The notes beneath the pieces were generated by a model. That model saw only the letters and a program-made list of their open reading frames with translations, made no database searches and had not been told where the DNA came from. Positions 35,252 through 47,482 of a stretch of DNA of 64,000 nt are shown piece by piece. Made by a program: the position numbers and the translations under genes. Location: NCBI GenBank assembly GCA_023052935.1, contig CM041292.1, positions 88,085,169 to 88,149,168 on the forward strand, given 5' to 3'. Every line of letters begins with the position of its first letter. The first letter of the stretch is position 1. The stretch comes from Piezodorus guildinii (taxonomy: Eukaryota; Arthropoda; Insecta; Hemiptera; Pentatomidae).

Positions 35252-38200
35252 AAATTATCTCTGCCTAACCACTAAACAGTACTTTAAAATACCAGGATAC
35301 ACGACATACCGGACAGACCATCCCGACGGCAAAGCCCATGCCGGTACTGCTGTCATAGTCCGCCGATCCCTCTCCCATCACATACACCCACTTCCCGCCC
35401 ACGATTACCTACAAGCAACTTCCATTGTTATCAAAACATTTTCCTTTCCGCTTATCATCGCATCAGCATACTGCCCTCCTAAACATCCCATTTCCTCTGC
35501 CCAATTTGAATCCTTTCTCAACTACTTGGGTAATCACTTCATTTTGGGTGCAGACTTAAACGCCAAGAATCAACAGTGGGGTTCTAGAACCACCAATTCT
35601 CGTGGACGGACATTGCAGTCTGCACTCAACTCCCGACGCTTTCATCTCCTACCTCCCGATTCTCCTACCTACTGGCCAACAGATCCTAACCGTAATCCTG
35701 ACATCCTCGACTTCTTCATCCACAGCGGATTAGGCTCTCTTAATTTTTCCATAGCTCGCCTTGATGAACTATCCTCTGATCATAGTCCATTGATTCTAAA
35801 TGTATCCATAACACCTATTCCTAAACCTATCCCACCGTCATTCATTAGAGGCCCTGTCAACTGGAACCTCTTCCGCGAAATCCTCACTAATAAAATTGAC
35901 CTCAGAGTGATTCTCAAAACCCCAAATGACCTTGACGACGCCGTATATTTCTTTACAACCGCTATTCAACAAGCTGCCTGGACTGCCTCCTCTCCCAAGT
36001 ACTCCCTAATAATTCCTTATAAAAGCCATTTACCACAACACCTGACAGACCTCATCAACAGCAAACGCCGAGCCAGAACATTATGGCAACGCACCCGCCA
36101 CCCAGAGGATCGCCGCTCCTATAACTTTTTTTGTAGAAAATTAAAGCGGGAGTTGGCGATCTTCCGTTCCCAATCCTACAATACCTACCTTTCCTCTCTC
36201 TCGACTCGTGACAATTCCCTGTGGAATGTCACGATGAGAATCCTAAAATCCCACACCATTTCCCATCCTCTCCGGCGCTGTGATAGTTCCTGGGCTGCTT
36301 CTGACAAGGATAAGGCCGAGGAATTCGCACAGCACCTTTCCAAAGTTTTTACTCCTCATCCAGAGCTTAATCCTACCCATACGGCAGCAGTTGAAGAGTT
36401 CCTTATATCACCAATACCGCTTTCCTTACCACCTAAAGCAGTTAATCCCTCTGAGGTCAGATATCTTCTTAAAAAGCTTCCTCTCCGTAAATCCCCTGGA
36501 TACGATCTCCTTACTCCTCAAATCTTAAGACAACTTCCACCAAAAGCCATTACATTCCTTACATATCTCTATAACTGTATCCTACGCACTACCTATTTTC
36601 CTCTCTTATGGAAACATTCAACTATCATCCTTTTCCTAAAACCAGGAAAACCTTCTAACAACACGTCATCTTACAGACCTATCAGCCTACTTCCGATCCT
36701 CTCAAAAATTTTCGAAAAGCTCCTACTAAAACGAATCCTATCCAAATTTCAAAATTTTCCTTCACATCAGTTCGGATTTCGTCCTCAACATTCCACGGTT
36801 CAGCAAGGACTCCGAGTTGTGGACCACATTTCCTCCGCCCTTGAGTGCAAGGAGTATTGTTCGGGTGCCTTTCTGGACATATCTCAAGCTTTCGACCGGG
36901 TGTGGCACCCGGGATTGCTCTTTAAGCTCAAAACCCATTTACCCCAATCCTTATACCTAGTCCTCCGATCCTATCTATCTAACCGCTCCTTCCGAGTTCG
37001 CTGTGGCTCAGAATTTTCCAAACATTATATTGTTGAGGCTGGTGTTCCTCAAGGCAGCGTCTTGGGACCCGTCCTCTACATCCTCTACACCGCCGATATC
37101 CCTACCGATCCCGATACCTTTCTGGCAACATTTGCTGATGATACCGCCATTTTGTCATCCAATTCCGATCCTGAAGCAGCATCGCTTAATTTACAAAAAC
37201 ACCTTTCCCTTGTCGAAGACTGGTGTAACGCTTGGCGTATTAAGGTGAACGAAAACAAGTGCTCACACGTCACATTCACTCTTCGACGCAAATCCTGTCC
37301 AACGGTTTATTTCAATTCCCTACCGCTTCCTTCCTCTGACACAGTCCGGTATCTTGGCTTTTTACTAGACAAAAGACTAACGTGGAACCCACACACAAGA
37401 CGTAAAAGAAAAGAACTTAACCGCAGATTCGGCCAGTTATACAGACTACTAAACAGAAAATCTCATCTTACAGTTGACAACAAATTACTAATATACAAGA
37501 CAGTACTGAAACCAATATGGACCTACGGACTTGAACTGTGGGGAGTAGCTAAATATTCTAACATCAAACGCATCCAATCCTTCCAATCAAAAGTTCTCCG
37601 AACAATAGTTAATGCTCCTTATTACGTTACCAACTCTACCCTACACCACGACCTTAAAATTCCGTTTATTTTAGACCTGGTACCATCCAAATTTTCCAAA
37701 TTTCATCAGAACCTTAGTCATCATCCTAACCCTCTAGCACAATCCCTATCCAGTACCACCCATCCCTACAATCCTCCTCGAAGATTGAAACGGCAGTGGC
37801 CGCGAGACGTATTGTAAACGTTTAAATTGGAGTTCTGACACTGGTCAGATCCTCCACTCATGTAATGTATGTTTGTGGCTATTGCGCCCTAGTTCGGCCT
37901 CCACTGATTCACACCAGTGACGCGGCTGAGTGCGAGGGTCTAGGATCTTTTGGATGCCGCTTTTTCCTCCACAAGTGGGGGGAAAAGCCCAGTCTGGGGT
38001 CCCTCTATAGCACTTGTATATTTTGTATATAGTTATGTTTGTTTGAATGATGTTTGTTTATTTGCAACTTTTATTTATCTCAATTATAGGTTAATGTTTT
38101 TTTGTTTTGTTTTTATATTTATTATTATTTAATTATATATATATCATTTATTTGTATTTACCTCAGTTATAGGTTGTTGTTTGTTTTCTTATTTTGTATA

Positions 38201-38346
38201 TATATTATATTTTATTTATTTGACTTTATCATTGTATATATTGTGTGAATGGGTTCATATATCACTATTACTAATGTTCATATAGAAACAAATTGTAATA
38301 TTTCTCAATAAAAAAAAAAAAAAAAAAAAAAAAAAATTATCTCTGC
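35252..38346 (+). mobile_element. LINE family A, copy 2, with poly(A) and 13-bp duplication
   Basis: AAATTATCTCTGC occurs at 35252-35264 and again at 38334-38346, flanking the element. The 5' truncation at 35265 lies inside the endonuclease region; the 3' end is 'caaattgtaatatttctc' plus AATAAA and poly(A). The 3' UTR of about 490 nt has a GC-rich section (37880-38005) conserved in the other A copies. The perfect duplication, intact frame and near-identity to copy 1 all point to a recent insertion. Confidence 0.95.
35265..37817 (+). CDS. LINE A ORF2 (endonuclease C-terminal half plus complete reverse transcriptase), 5'-truncated
   Basis: The frame is open for 850 codons from the truncation point; no native start is present. 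Endonuclease remains from the KIPGYTTYR region through SAYCPP, GADLNAKNQQWG and SSDHSPLIL; the N-terminal motifs are lost. All reverse transcriptase motifs are intact: SSYRPISLLPILSKIFEKLL, FGFRPQHS, AFLDISQAFDRVW, GVPQGSVLGP and FADD. The connection region VRYLGFLLDKRLTWNPH and IWTYGLELWG, ending RRLKRQWPRDVL, follows. About a dozen residues differ from copy 1 over some 760 compared, and the frameshift of copy 1 is absent. Jockey-superfamily by motif pattern. It lacks promoter and start, so it is unlikely to be expressed as a normal LINE. Confidence 0.93.
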   Translation, partial: LTTKQYFKIPGYTTYRTDHPDGKAHAGTAVIVRRSLSHHIHPLPAHDYLQATSIVIKTFSFPLIIASAYCPPKHPISSAQFESFLNYLGNHFILGADLNAKNQQWGSRTTNSRGRTLQSALNSRRFHLLPPDSPTYWPTDPNRNPDILDFFIHSGLGSLNFSIARLDELSSDHSPLILNVSITPIPKPIPPSFIRGPVNWNLFREILTNKIDLRVILKTPNDLDDAVYFFTTAIQQAAWTASSPKYSLIIPYKSHLPQHLTDLINSKRRARTLWQRTRHPEDRRSYNFFCRKLKRELAIFRSQSYNTYLSSLSTRDNSLWNVTMRILKSHTISHPLRRCDSSWAASDKDKAEEFAQHLSKVFTPHPELNPTHTAAVEEFLISPIPLSLPPKAVNPSEVRYLLKKLPLRKSPGYDLLTPQILRQLPPKAITFLTYLYNCILRTTYFPLLWKHSTIILFLKPGKPSNNTSSYRPISLLPILSKIFEKLLLKRILSKFQNFPSHQFGFRPQHSTVQQGLRVVDHISSALECKEYCSGAFLDISQAFDRVWHPGLLFKLKTHLPQSLYLVLRSYLSNRSFRVRCGSEFSKHYIVEAGVPQGSVLGPVLYILYTADIPTDPDTFLATFADDTAILSSNSDPEAASLNLQKHLSLVEDWCNAWRIKVNENKCSHVTFTLRRKSCPTVYFNSLPLPSSDTVRYLGFLLDKRLTWNPHTRRKRKELNRRFGQLYRLLNRKSHLTVDNKLLIYKTVLKPIWTYGLELWGVAKYSNIKRIQSFQSKVLRTIVNAPYYVTNSTLHHDLKIPFILDLVPSKFSKFHQNLSHHPNPLAQSLSSTTHPYNPPRRLKRQWPRDVL

Positions 38347-39124
38347 AAGATTTATTATACAATACGGAGTATAGTGAGTGCTAGGCTGATACAGAGCTCA
38401 TGTCTACTACGTCAGGTCTCAGGCTGAGGGTTGATGATGAGGTATAAGATCTCTGTTAAACGTATGTGATTTTTTGTTCAACATTACAAAGAGATATTCT
38501 TGAATTGTGCAACCCCTTTGCGTAAGATCGTCACAACATTACAGAATCTGACATTGCATAAGGTGTAGTAATAGCATCGTTGTGATAATGTCGTGGGATA
38601 TCTCCATATTACTATCAAGGCCATAAATATGTCTTCAACTTAGTTATTCTGAATTTTATAATCTCTTATGTTACGATTGAGGAAAACTGAATGAGCCTCC
38701 CTTACTTTATAGTCAGTTCATCAATAATAATTAAATCTTAATATGGTATATAATTTTGATAAATGAAATTTGGAACACAAGTTAAAATAACATTTTTCTA
38801 CAAGAACCGTTTTAAATTTTTGTCCCAGTCATATGTAGATAAAACAGTTTAACATAACTCATTTTTTATTTTTTTTTAAACGAATATTTTTCTTAAGTGT
38901 TAATATATTCAGAACGATGAATATGGATCAGTGGTATGCTAATGCGGCTACGGGACCAATAAGCGTGCTCCTTACTGTTGTATCTTTATTCTTCTCATTG
39001 GCTCCTGTTCTACAATCGCTACGCATATCCTAGTAACGAAGGTTACTCGTGTTAAAACTCTCTTAACGAATCGTTGAGCATTATTTTGTAATTAACGAAC
39101 CTTAAAATATTGTTTGACAAAAAC
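38347..39124. other. No gene seen
   Basis: The interval is apparently unique and AT-rich. A section near 38920-39060 is less AT-rich but codes for nothing recognisable. Confidence 0.5.
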
Positions 39125-40471
39125 TACACTACTGGACAAAAAAAAGTGCAGACCCGATTTCTGTGGTTTTACGACTAAATATATTCTGAGTCTGAGGGAA
39201 TAAGAATTAATAAATATTAGGTGTTTTAAAATAGAATTGAATTGTTGTTTGATGATACCAAAATTTATACATCTTTTGTTTAATGAAATTTAAGTGATCA
39301 AATAAAAGTTCACACTCATTAAATAATAGTTAAAAACTTAATAAAAATAAATTAAACTCTCGAGATTAATAGTGTAAGGTGTTTCCATTATTTTCAACTA
39401 CCAACAACAGTCTGTTCGTTGATAAACAAAGATTTATTATTAATTCTGGTTTTTCAGTTTTAATTTTTCCGCTGACATTAAAATTTTATTCCAGAGCTCA
39501 CATCACTATGAAAAACTCTTTGCCGGTACACTTCTTTGGGAAGATGTTGGCAGTAATTTTAAATTGAATTTTAAGTCCGGTGAACGCGCAGGCCAGTTTA
39601 AAACATTAATATTCAATTCCTGAAAACGAGCTTTTGTTATACGGGACGTTGCAAAAAAAATAATCCTCACTTGGAAAAACACCATTCAGCCATTGATGCA
39701 CATTTTATTTAATTAGTTCTATATAAATATCACTGTTCATCTACTGGTTGACTGGCAACAAAAGGTACTTCCCTGAAGCACTAATAGATCCCCAAACCAC
39801 CACACCTCCGCCTCGATTTTGTCGTTTCGGACGATTGTTTACACATGTTGCATCGCACTCGACAAAGGAATATTTATTATCCGGTATTTGCAAAATCTCT
39901 TTTCGTCTGTAAACACGGTGTTGGTCCATATACCCTGCGGTGATGCTAACCAGTTTCGAGCCATTTCCGGTGTATATTTGATAAAGGAATTTTTTTAACA
40001 TTTTTTTTGTATATTTATCCCACTTGTTGTTTCTTTCTCACAGTACGGATTGAAGCATTTATTCCCATACTTCTCTGCACAGCTGTTGCGGTTGTTATTT
40101 CTCCTCGCTCGCTCCGTCTTCGCACTTCGCGTTTTATCATGGGCTCAACATGTTGTGGAATAATATTTTCCTACCTCTCATCTTTTTTGTCCGACCATAA
40201 CCAGTTTTAAAAAATTATAACCCGATAGCTCATTCCCCGGTCCCCATCACGTTTTCGACACGAAATATCGAAAGATAATGACTCGTTTTGGAATTAAGTA
40301 GGTGTGCACTTAAATTCATCTATTAAATAAATTGAAGGATTTGTGATTAATACTCCACGAAGTTAGTAAAAAAAAAAAAAATAAAAAATAAAGCTGATGA
40401 TACGAATTAATATTCTATAATTTAACTATTGAAAAAACTGTGGTGTGGTTTTTTTTTTGTCCAGTAATGTA
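39125..40471 (-). mobile_element. Tc1-type DNA transposon remnant with both ends
   Basis: The ends are inverted: 'cactactggacaaaaaaaag' at 39127 and, in complement, 'cattactggacaaaaaaaa' ending at 40469. Each is flanked by the TA dinucleotide expected for Tc1/mariner (39125-39126 and 40470-40471). The element is about 1.34 kb, close to the usual Tc1 length of 1.3-1.6 kb. It contains a mutated transposase on the minus strand. Confidence 0.85.
39560..40210 (-). pseudogene. Tc1-type (DD34E) transposase, decayed
   Basis: Reading the minus strand, about 40130-40040 gives a helix-turn-helix-like stretch (SERGEITTATAVQRSMG). Positions 40001-39741 contain VVVWGSISASG, a hallmark just after the first catalytic Asp region, and about 39610-39570 gives NVLNWPARSPDL, the block before the third catalytic residue. 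These lie in different frames with stops between them. The N-terminal DNA-binding part is weak. Tc1 transposases bind the terminal repeats and insert at TA; this one is inactive. Confidence 0.82.
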
Positions 40472-41564
40472 AGGTACAATTAAACACTACTCTTAACATC
40501 GAGATCCATAAAATATTTTAGATCAAGATATGTGCTTTTACATCAGAGCGGGAAGCCGATGGTGAAGATAAGGTTAGCTGTCACATACACATTTATGCAA
40601 ATCCATTATTACCGCTGGGCCTAAAAGCCACAATTTACATAACTATTATGCTTTCTTCATCGCAATTTTCCAAGATTTCGTCAACGTTCCCAAGGAAGTG
40701 GACATCGTTGCGTGCAATTAATTTATTTCAATGCTTTCATATTCGTATCTAACGGAGTTGTAATTGCATTATTATATTGCTTTTAAATTGTCGGTCCACG
40801 TATAGTGGCTTATACTACCTATCTAATTTACTTTTTCCCAAGCCAGAAATGAAATAGTTTTTTGCTCACAACTTCTGTTCTCTTATTGTTGTTTTTTTTT
40901 TGTTTTTCTTTTGTAGGGAAGAGGGCGATTTTCCTTTTCTGTTTTCTTCAAATCTAGCTTAGGCTCAACACGAGTTGAATAAAGTTTCCAGTGATATTAA
41001 AGTGGTCCTTTAAGATAAAACAGCCATTAATATAGTTTAGTATCTGTAATTTAATAGGTGCATTTTCACTGGTAGAGTTAAATGGACAAAGAGAAAATAT
41101 AAGTCGGAGCAAGAGGAATACAATTACTATCAAACGCTTTAAAGGATAAAGGGTGGTTCGGAAAGCTATAATCACTCAATGAAGCCACTCACAAGTAGAT
41201 CAAAGAACTCTCCACAATTGAAGTCCATGTAATCGGAAGTATTCAGTCAATTTAATCGAATATAAGGTTTGTTCCAAACACGAGACTTTGACCACTGGAA
41301 ACCTGTCGGAGCATGCGCGGTGTAAGTCCAACTTATAGCATGATATGTCTATATTTTTATATATACAGCCTTCTTATAAAATACACTTTATTTCCATTAA
41401 AATATTTACGACGTTTTGGGATTCAGGGCTTTTTTCAAGTTACTACAAATATTGTTAAAATTAATTTACATGTATTGCTTATAGTTAGTTACGTATATTT
41501 TATTTAAACGTAGTTTTTATAATTTTAAAGGCTGGGGACAATAAAGCAGGAAAATTTAACATTC

Positions 41565-41568
<4 letters not shown>
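40472..41568. other. No gene seen
   Basis: AT-rich sequence without a recognisable coding region or named repeat. Confidence 0.5.

Positions 41569-41617
<49 letters not shown>
41569..41617. repeat. (AT)n microsatellite
   Basis: About 49 nt of AT dinucleotides beside a foldback R1 copy. Confidence 0.95.
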
Positions 41618-41620
<3 letters not shown>

Positions 41621-41639
41621 TAAAAAAATCAATTAAAAA

Positions 41640-42445
41640 TCTGTTAAGCCGTGTTTTAGGACTCGCACTTATCTCTGTTGATGTAAATACAGTTTATAAA
41701 ATATTTTAAAGAATTATAATCAGTTTCGTTGGAAACATCGTTTTAGATTAAATAATATAACAATATAAAATTGTTATGTAAAATAATCACAGAATTTTAT
41801 AGCTAATTCGTTACTTAACATTACCTTATACAAATTCATAAACAAGATCTTCAGCTTTCCAACGGTATATGAAACTTATATTCTCAGGTTTCGAATAAAA
41901 AAATTGCCTAAAAATGTATTTTTATCCTTTTCTCTATATGTTGGACATCAAATTCGTTTAACTTATTTATTCACGCGCTTGGTATCAATACTAATTATGT
42001 ACAATATAATACAACCATACAACGCTATGGTTAATACTTTTTAATCTACAGAACTAAAAGTATTTTAAAGGAAAACAATTAAAAAATTCGGCATTCAAGC
42101 CCTGTCAGACTATTTCAATCAGAATGAACCCTACATGATTTCAAAGCCCACTAATTTTTATTTGGATATAGCGTGTTTAATCAAAATCTCTGAAAAATGC
42201 ATAAACATAAAGTAATTAAAGTGGCCCTTCTGGTTAACCGATTTTGATAAAAAATCTGCTTTAAAATCTCCTTAAGTATGAAATTTCTGTTTTCGAGCTA
42301 GACGTATCACACACGCGCACACACACAAACACACACACTAACTCATACACAGACGTTTTTGTGGGACTTGGTCATTTGGACCCTCAACGAATTGGAAATT
42401 TTCTTGTTCAAAATGCTCTCCCTTACAATATATTTCATATATAGG
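41640..42445 (-). repeat. Foldback family R1 copy
   Basis: Contains 'agctttccaacggtatatga' (about 41853) and ends at 'atatatttcatatataggtt' near 42428-42447, matching the right end of the 3.6-4.5 kb element. CA-rich simple sequence lies at about 42310-42340. The orientation is opposite to the copies at 26.8 and 49.6 kb. Confidence 0.65.
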
Positions 42446-42595
42446 TTAGCGCTTTCACTTTTTTTAGTTTTGAAAATAACGATTATTTTTAATTGAAATA
42501 TGAATAAAAATGATATGATAAAAAAAGGTGAGTACTTCAGAAGAACCGGTCGCAAAAAATATATGAGATAATAAATGCATGATAGGTAATCCATA

Positions 42596-42990
42596 ACAAT
42601 TGAGACGTTGATTTCCAAAAGGTACTAAAGGACATTTTTTACGAAATTGGTTTTTTTCATATTTGTATTCTCAATATTTAGTTTTATCTAAATATTGTAT
42701 TTGATGTTATCTAATAAACTCTCAAGTCCTTAAAAAACGCGATTTAGAAATACGGTCATTTTCTTCATGTGCTAATTATGCATTTATTTTCGTTCGAAAT
42801 TATTCTAAAAAAAAATTATTTTATAACTTTAATATGATGTTATTATTATAGTAAAAAAATAATTCTAAATTTTAATGCCAAAAGACCCAAATTAGCTGAT
42901 TTAATAATATGGTAATGAGAGATTTTCGCGCTTCCTGTAAAATTTCTTAAAATGGATACAGTACCTTTTGGAAATCAACGTCTCAATTGT
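42596..42990. mobile_element. 395-bp element with perfect 31-bp inverted ends
   Basis: Positions 42596-42626 and 42960-42990 are perfect inverted copies, including 'gagacgttgatttccaaaag'. The interior is AT-rich with no open frame of note. A single matching end sits at 1557-1590. Neighbouring AATT on both sides could be a short target duplication or part of the palindrome. Superfamily unknown. Confidence 0.75.
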
Positions 42991-43224
42991 AAACACTATC
43001 TATTATGATAAGCAATAATAAAAAGCCTTAGACGCCGAAACTTTGTGATGTTAAGCTATTGGAAATATATAGTATTCTTTTGTAGTAAATAGTTAATATA
43101 TAATACATCTTATAATAATAAAACCAAAAGAAGAAGGAAAATAACGACAAGAAGAAATATATTTTTTCTCTCCAACACGCATAAGACAAAAGAAAAGAGT
43201 GAAACATTGGCTTATAGCAAAAAA

Positions 43225-43695
43225 AAACAAAAAAACTTTACACCGAATTCAAATTTATTGACCAATCTATTTAATGTTGCACTATTTACCCATATCCTAT
43301 CTATTAACTACCTACTCATATCCGCCATGCTTCTTCCCTACCATCATTCAAGTCCCAGACGCTCCACAAGCCTGATATTTCAAATCAAATATCTATTCAA
43401 AAAGAAAATTTATTATTTATTGTTCATGATTCTGTATCGATCAATTATTATGAATCAGTTTCAATGTTAAGTTTTGTTCAACATATCAGAAGTTATTCAT
43501 TTATTTTACTCTTTTAGTTATTTTACTCTTTTGTTTTATTGTATCCTACTTTTCTTCTTAAAGCTTTGTAAATAAACATTAATTATAATCCTTAGGTCTT
43601 GTGGCCAGACACATTGTATATATTAATTGTACATATCATATTGTTCTTAAGGGACCCAGTCTCAGAATAAAAATTATTTTTTCTATTCTATTCTA
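43225..43695 (+). mobile_element. LINE 3' end with pentanucleotide tail (family D)
   Basis: The segment ends in 'gggacccagtctcagaataa' and a TCTAT/TTCTA-type tandem tail (about 43677-43697). The same terminus, 'gggacaagtcccagaataaa', is at 44998-45018, and the complementary repeat TAGAA is at 46640-46660. A decayed open stretch at 43240-43400 may be the C-terminus of its protein, but I cannot name it. Confidence 0.5.
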
Positions 43696-44849
43696 TTTAA
43701 TATAAATCCTTTTATGTCATAGCTTAAGCCAGTTAGAAACAAAAAACAATCAGTCATGTACCAGCAAACGATAATTGTTTGACGAAACGTCAAGAAAGTT
43801 ATTTTCGATCAAAAGCAGTTTTTTTTAAATAAATAAAAACTTTACTAAGATCACAAATATAAAATGGTACTTATAATTTATTAAAATGTAAATAGAGAAA
43901 CATTCAAGATGAAAATAAGACTTATTTTCTTATTTAGGGAAAAATAATTTCAGCAATCTTAAAGACGCTTAGAAATCCAGGAAGGGTCGACATCAATTGT
44001 TGCTAAGCGATTACTAAAAATCTTCCTTCCCTAAACTAATCCCATTAAAAAACAAATTCCATCCTCTTCCGTCCGAGCACCTGGGAAAAAGATGGAATTA
44101 TAATAATGAATGTCTCTTATTATTCTTATGGAATAATTACTTCCGAAATTATTGGGAGAACGGAATAAAATTAGGAAAAGCATGTTTTACTTTGCATTGC
44201 AATTGCCGAAAGAAATTCATAATAAATTCCATTTGTAATGCATTATAAGCTCATATATTCTTATATGAGCGCAAGTTATATAAGCCAAAAGATCAATAGC
44301 ATTTTGACTTTTTCAATATCAAGGTTGTGGAGTTCCCATAACTTAAGATATGGAAAGATAGGCGGTGACTCAGGAACATTTGCATGTGTAATAGCTGCGA
44401 TCCTTTCCATCCTAAATAGTTAACCCACATTTGATTATATTTAGAATTTAATTTCCTTCTTTTTTTTGTAACTGAACTCAGGGCTAACATTATTAGTAAT
44501 TTAATTTAACTACGCGAAAATCGTCTTAAGCATAGTTTCCTCCCGAAATAACAGAACTAAAAATCCTTTGACTTTTAATCATTTTAATGAAATGATCAAC
44601 TCCCCCTTCTTTCCTTCTCTCCTCGCAAGATTTTCATTATTTTTCCAGAAAAAAAGTAGTAAATAAAAAAATTCAAAAGAATATTAAACCAAGGGTCAGT
44701 AATCATCGGTAAAATTATCAAAAAATAAAATGTTTGATACATACATTCAGAAGGTATCACACAACGAAATGAAGCAATATCATACCTAAAACATAAAGAA
44801 AGAAATAAATTAAAATAATGTCATCTACATTTTATTTTGTTTTTATTTT
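43696..44849. other. AT-rich stretch, no gene seen
   Basis: No recognisable feature was found. 'gacgaaacgtc' near 43784 is a short self-complementary hairpin only. Confidence 0.45.
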
Positions 44850-45050
44850 TTGTTAGTTTTATTGTTTAATATGTTTTGCGTTGTATATTATTATAAGAGA
44901 AGAAAGAAGAAAATAATTAATTATATTCCTTTTTTTTTTGTTTTGGGCAGATTATATTATACAATATATTTCATTTGTTTATTTTTATTATTCTCAAGGG
45001 ACAAGTCCCAGAATAAAATTATTTTCTATACTATTATACATTTAAAGTGA
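44850..45050 (+). mobile_element. LINE family D 3' end, second copy
   Basis: Matches the 3' region of the copy at 43.2-43.7 kb at 'gggacaagtcccagaataaa' with a short 'ttttctatactatta' tail. Only the UTR-like part is recognisable. Confidence 0.45.
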
Positions 45051-46359
45051 AAAAATTCAGAAGGTACATGTAACTATAATTAGGTAAAAAGGTAGGTTCT
45101 AGAAAATAAAGTAGATAACTATTGCAATTTTTTAAATTTTACTATAAATATAATGATGGAAAATATTATGATAATACGATTATAAAATTATAAAATTTCC
45201 AACTAAAATAATTCTTTGATTGAAATTGGATATTCCAGGAAAGTCCACGTTTTATTATGGATGTAGAATTCATAAACTTCAAGCAAGTAACTTTAGAATA
45301 ATTAGTACACTATTTGAATCACCTTTATCATTCGACTCCTTCTAATGGTTTTAATTGTGAAGTACTTGTATATATTTTCCTCATAGCATAAATGTGATCT
45401 CAAAGCATTATTACTATTGTTTATACTGAGAAGAATTCTAATATGAAAACCTAACTAATGCCACTAAGGCGTCATAACGTAGATGTCAAATCTTGTGGAA
45501 ATAGTTGTGAAAAACCAAAGTGTTCAGAAAATTCAATAATTTAAGCGAGGAATATCAATGTTATAAATAAAGATTTTTTCATAAGTTGTTTTTGACCCAT
45601 AAAGGCTTAAGGTTTCAGGTTTAAAACAATTTAAACTCATTTATTGTTTTTCATTTGCGATGTCAAATTGTCAATTAAGTTCTCGGTTAAAATATTTGAA
45701 ACAATTTTTTTCAATCCCATCAGCTTCAGGGTAATCCATGACAGGGATGTAATCCTATGCTCTGTCAAAGATATAGCTAGGATTATATTTCCGTTTAAAT
45801 TTTAAATGGACTAAGCCGAAAGAAAAAAAATAGTCAAGTATTTATTGGAAATAACTTAGTTAAACAAAGAGTTGTCCTTTTTGATACAGTAGGAGATAAA
45901 ACAAATAAGTTTCCTTAGAGACATCTATCCAGTAGCTTTTGTGCCCCGTAAATTCCTTCCTATAGTTTCAGAGAGAAAGAAGATAAATCAAACTGATACT
46001 TCCATTCACTTTACCCTCTCCCATTCATGTCATTTTCTTTGTACTAAGGAATTCCAGGCAATCATTTACTGAAATAAATATTTGCCTATGTAACAGAAAG
46101 CTACCGAGGGTATTACTTCTGCTTACCAGAGGCTAGTTCTTCCTTATTTTGAGTCGTATCTAACAAATAATTCATACGAACTCGAATTCTACCAAGCCAA
46201 TAAATCTATAAGTAAAGAAAGAAAACTTTTTTTATCAGAGTCAAAGACCGCGGATTCTAACCTGCAGGTGGCCCTAGGATTTTTTAAAGGATCTTAAGCT
46301 TTAAAAGTGTTTTAACTTATTTAAACCTATAATTTTATTTAAACTTAAAGTTCTAAATC
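45051..46359. other. No gene seen
   Basis: AT-rich sequence without recognisable genes or repeats. Confidence 0.5.
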
Positions 46360-46525
46360 TTTAGTCGTCCTTCGGAGGGGATGTAAAAAGGTGGTCCTGA
46401 GTCTGTGCGATGTCAGGTACTCGTTAAAGATCCCTAACCTAATAAAACTTGAGTAGATAAAATTTAGGACTCCCACAGTAGCATCGTCCGATTAGCCATA
46501 GTAGCATGAATAGTTAAATGAATAA
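46360..46525 (+). mobile_element. SINE family S2, older copy
   Basis: Shares 'tgtcaggtactcgttaaaga' and 'aaatttaggactcccac' in order with the copy at 61.6 kb. It ends in an AAATAAATAAAC-type tail. The head differs and no clear duplication is visible. Confidence 0.6.
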
Positions 46526-46976
46526 ATAAACAACATTTTTTACCAAGCGACTGATTTAATTTCTCTAGCCGTTATCTGTAAATGGTTTTAACTTTTTTTT
46601 TTTTTTAAAGCTAGTGTCGGAACTACTATTTTTATTCTATAATAATAGAATAGAATAGAACAAAAAAAAAAAAAAAATCAACACGACCAGATGGCAACTT
46701 CCATTGGTCGGTGCCAAGAATATCTAATAAAAATTACTACAATAAGATACAGTACTTTTTTTAACAAAATTAATTGGTCTGCCATTGTGGAGGCTGCGAC
46801 ATTAATAATAACGGTCAAATTTGAAATTTGTAGCCGGATTATAAACAGGGAAAAGGGAGATATTTATATATTTCACGTAACCTATTACTACTGAACATAA
46901 TTATATAACATACTTAATTAACTCAGTTTATTACTAATTCATCGTTAACTTAATTATAAGAAATAATAGCTAATAC

Positions 46977-46978
<2 letters not shown>

Positions 46979-47048
<70 letters not shown>
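46979..47048. repeat. (TA)n microsatellite
   Basis: About 70 nt of TA dinucleotides. Confidence 0.95.
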
Positions 47049-47050
<2 letters not shown>

Positions 47051-47482
47051 ATATATTGTATGTATATTATAAAATAAAATAAAAATAATTGATTAGTAAT
47101 AGGGCTGAAGAATATGAAAATTTATCAAGAACAAATAAGAAAATAAGTTAAAAACGGGGTATCGAGAAGAAAGATTGTCAAAATACGGATCAATTCGGGA
47201 ATGTAGTGAAAATATAAAGGTTGTTTTACTGGTAAGAAAAAGCTAGAAAGAGTAAGATGGGAGATAAAATGAAAAAAAAACAAAAAAAAACTTTAGCCGA
47301 TATATGCGTGGTCCATCGTTGGCCTATATCGCGAGAAATAATAAAGGTGATTGTAAATTATAATAATGTAGGATAAACACCACTACAGAGACAAATATTA
47401 CAATCAAACACCACATAAGAATCAAAATAAAAGATCAAAATCCCACCAAATAACCTTGATCCTCCGCCGTAAACCAAAGTCA

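Noticed and set aside
43780..43800. Hammerhead-like motif around GACGAAACGTC
   Set aside because: Only a short self-complementary hairpin exists; CTGATGA is absent.
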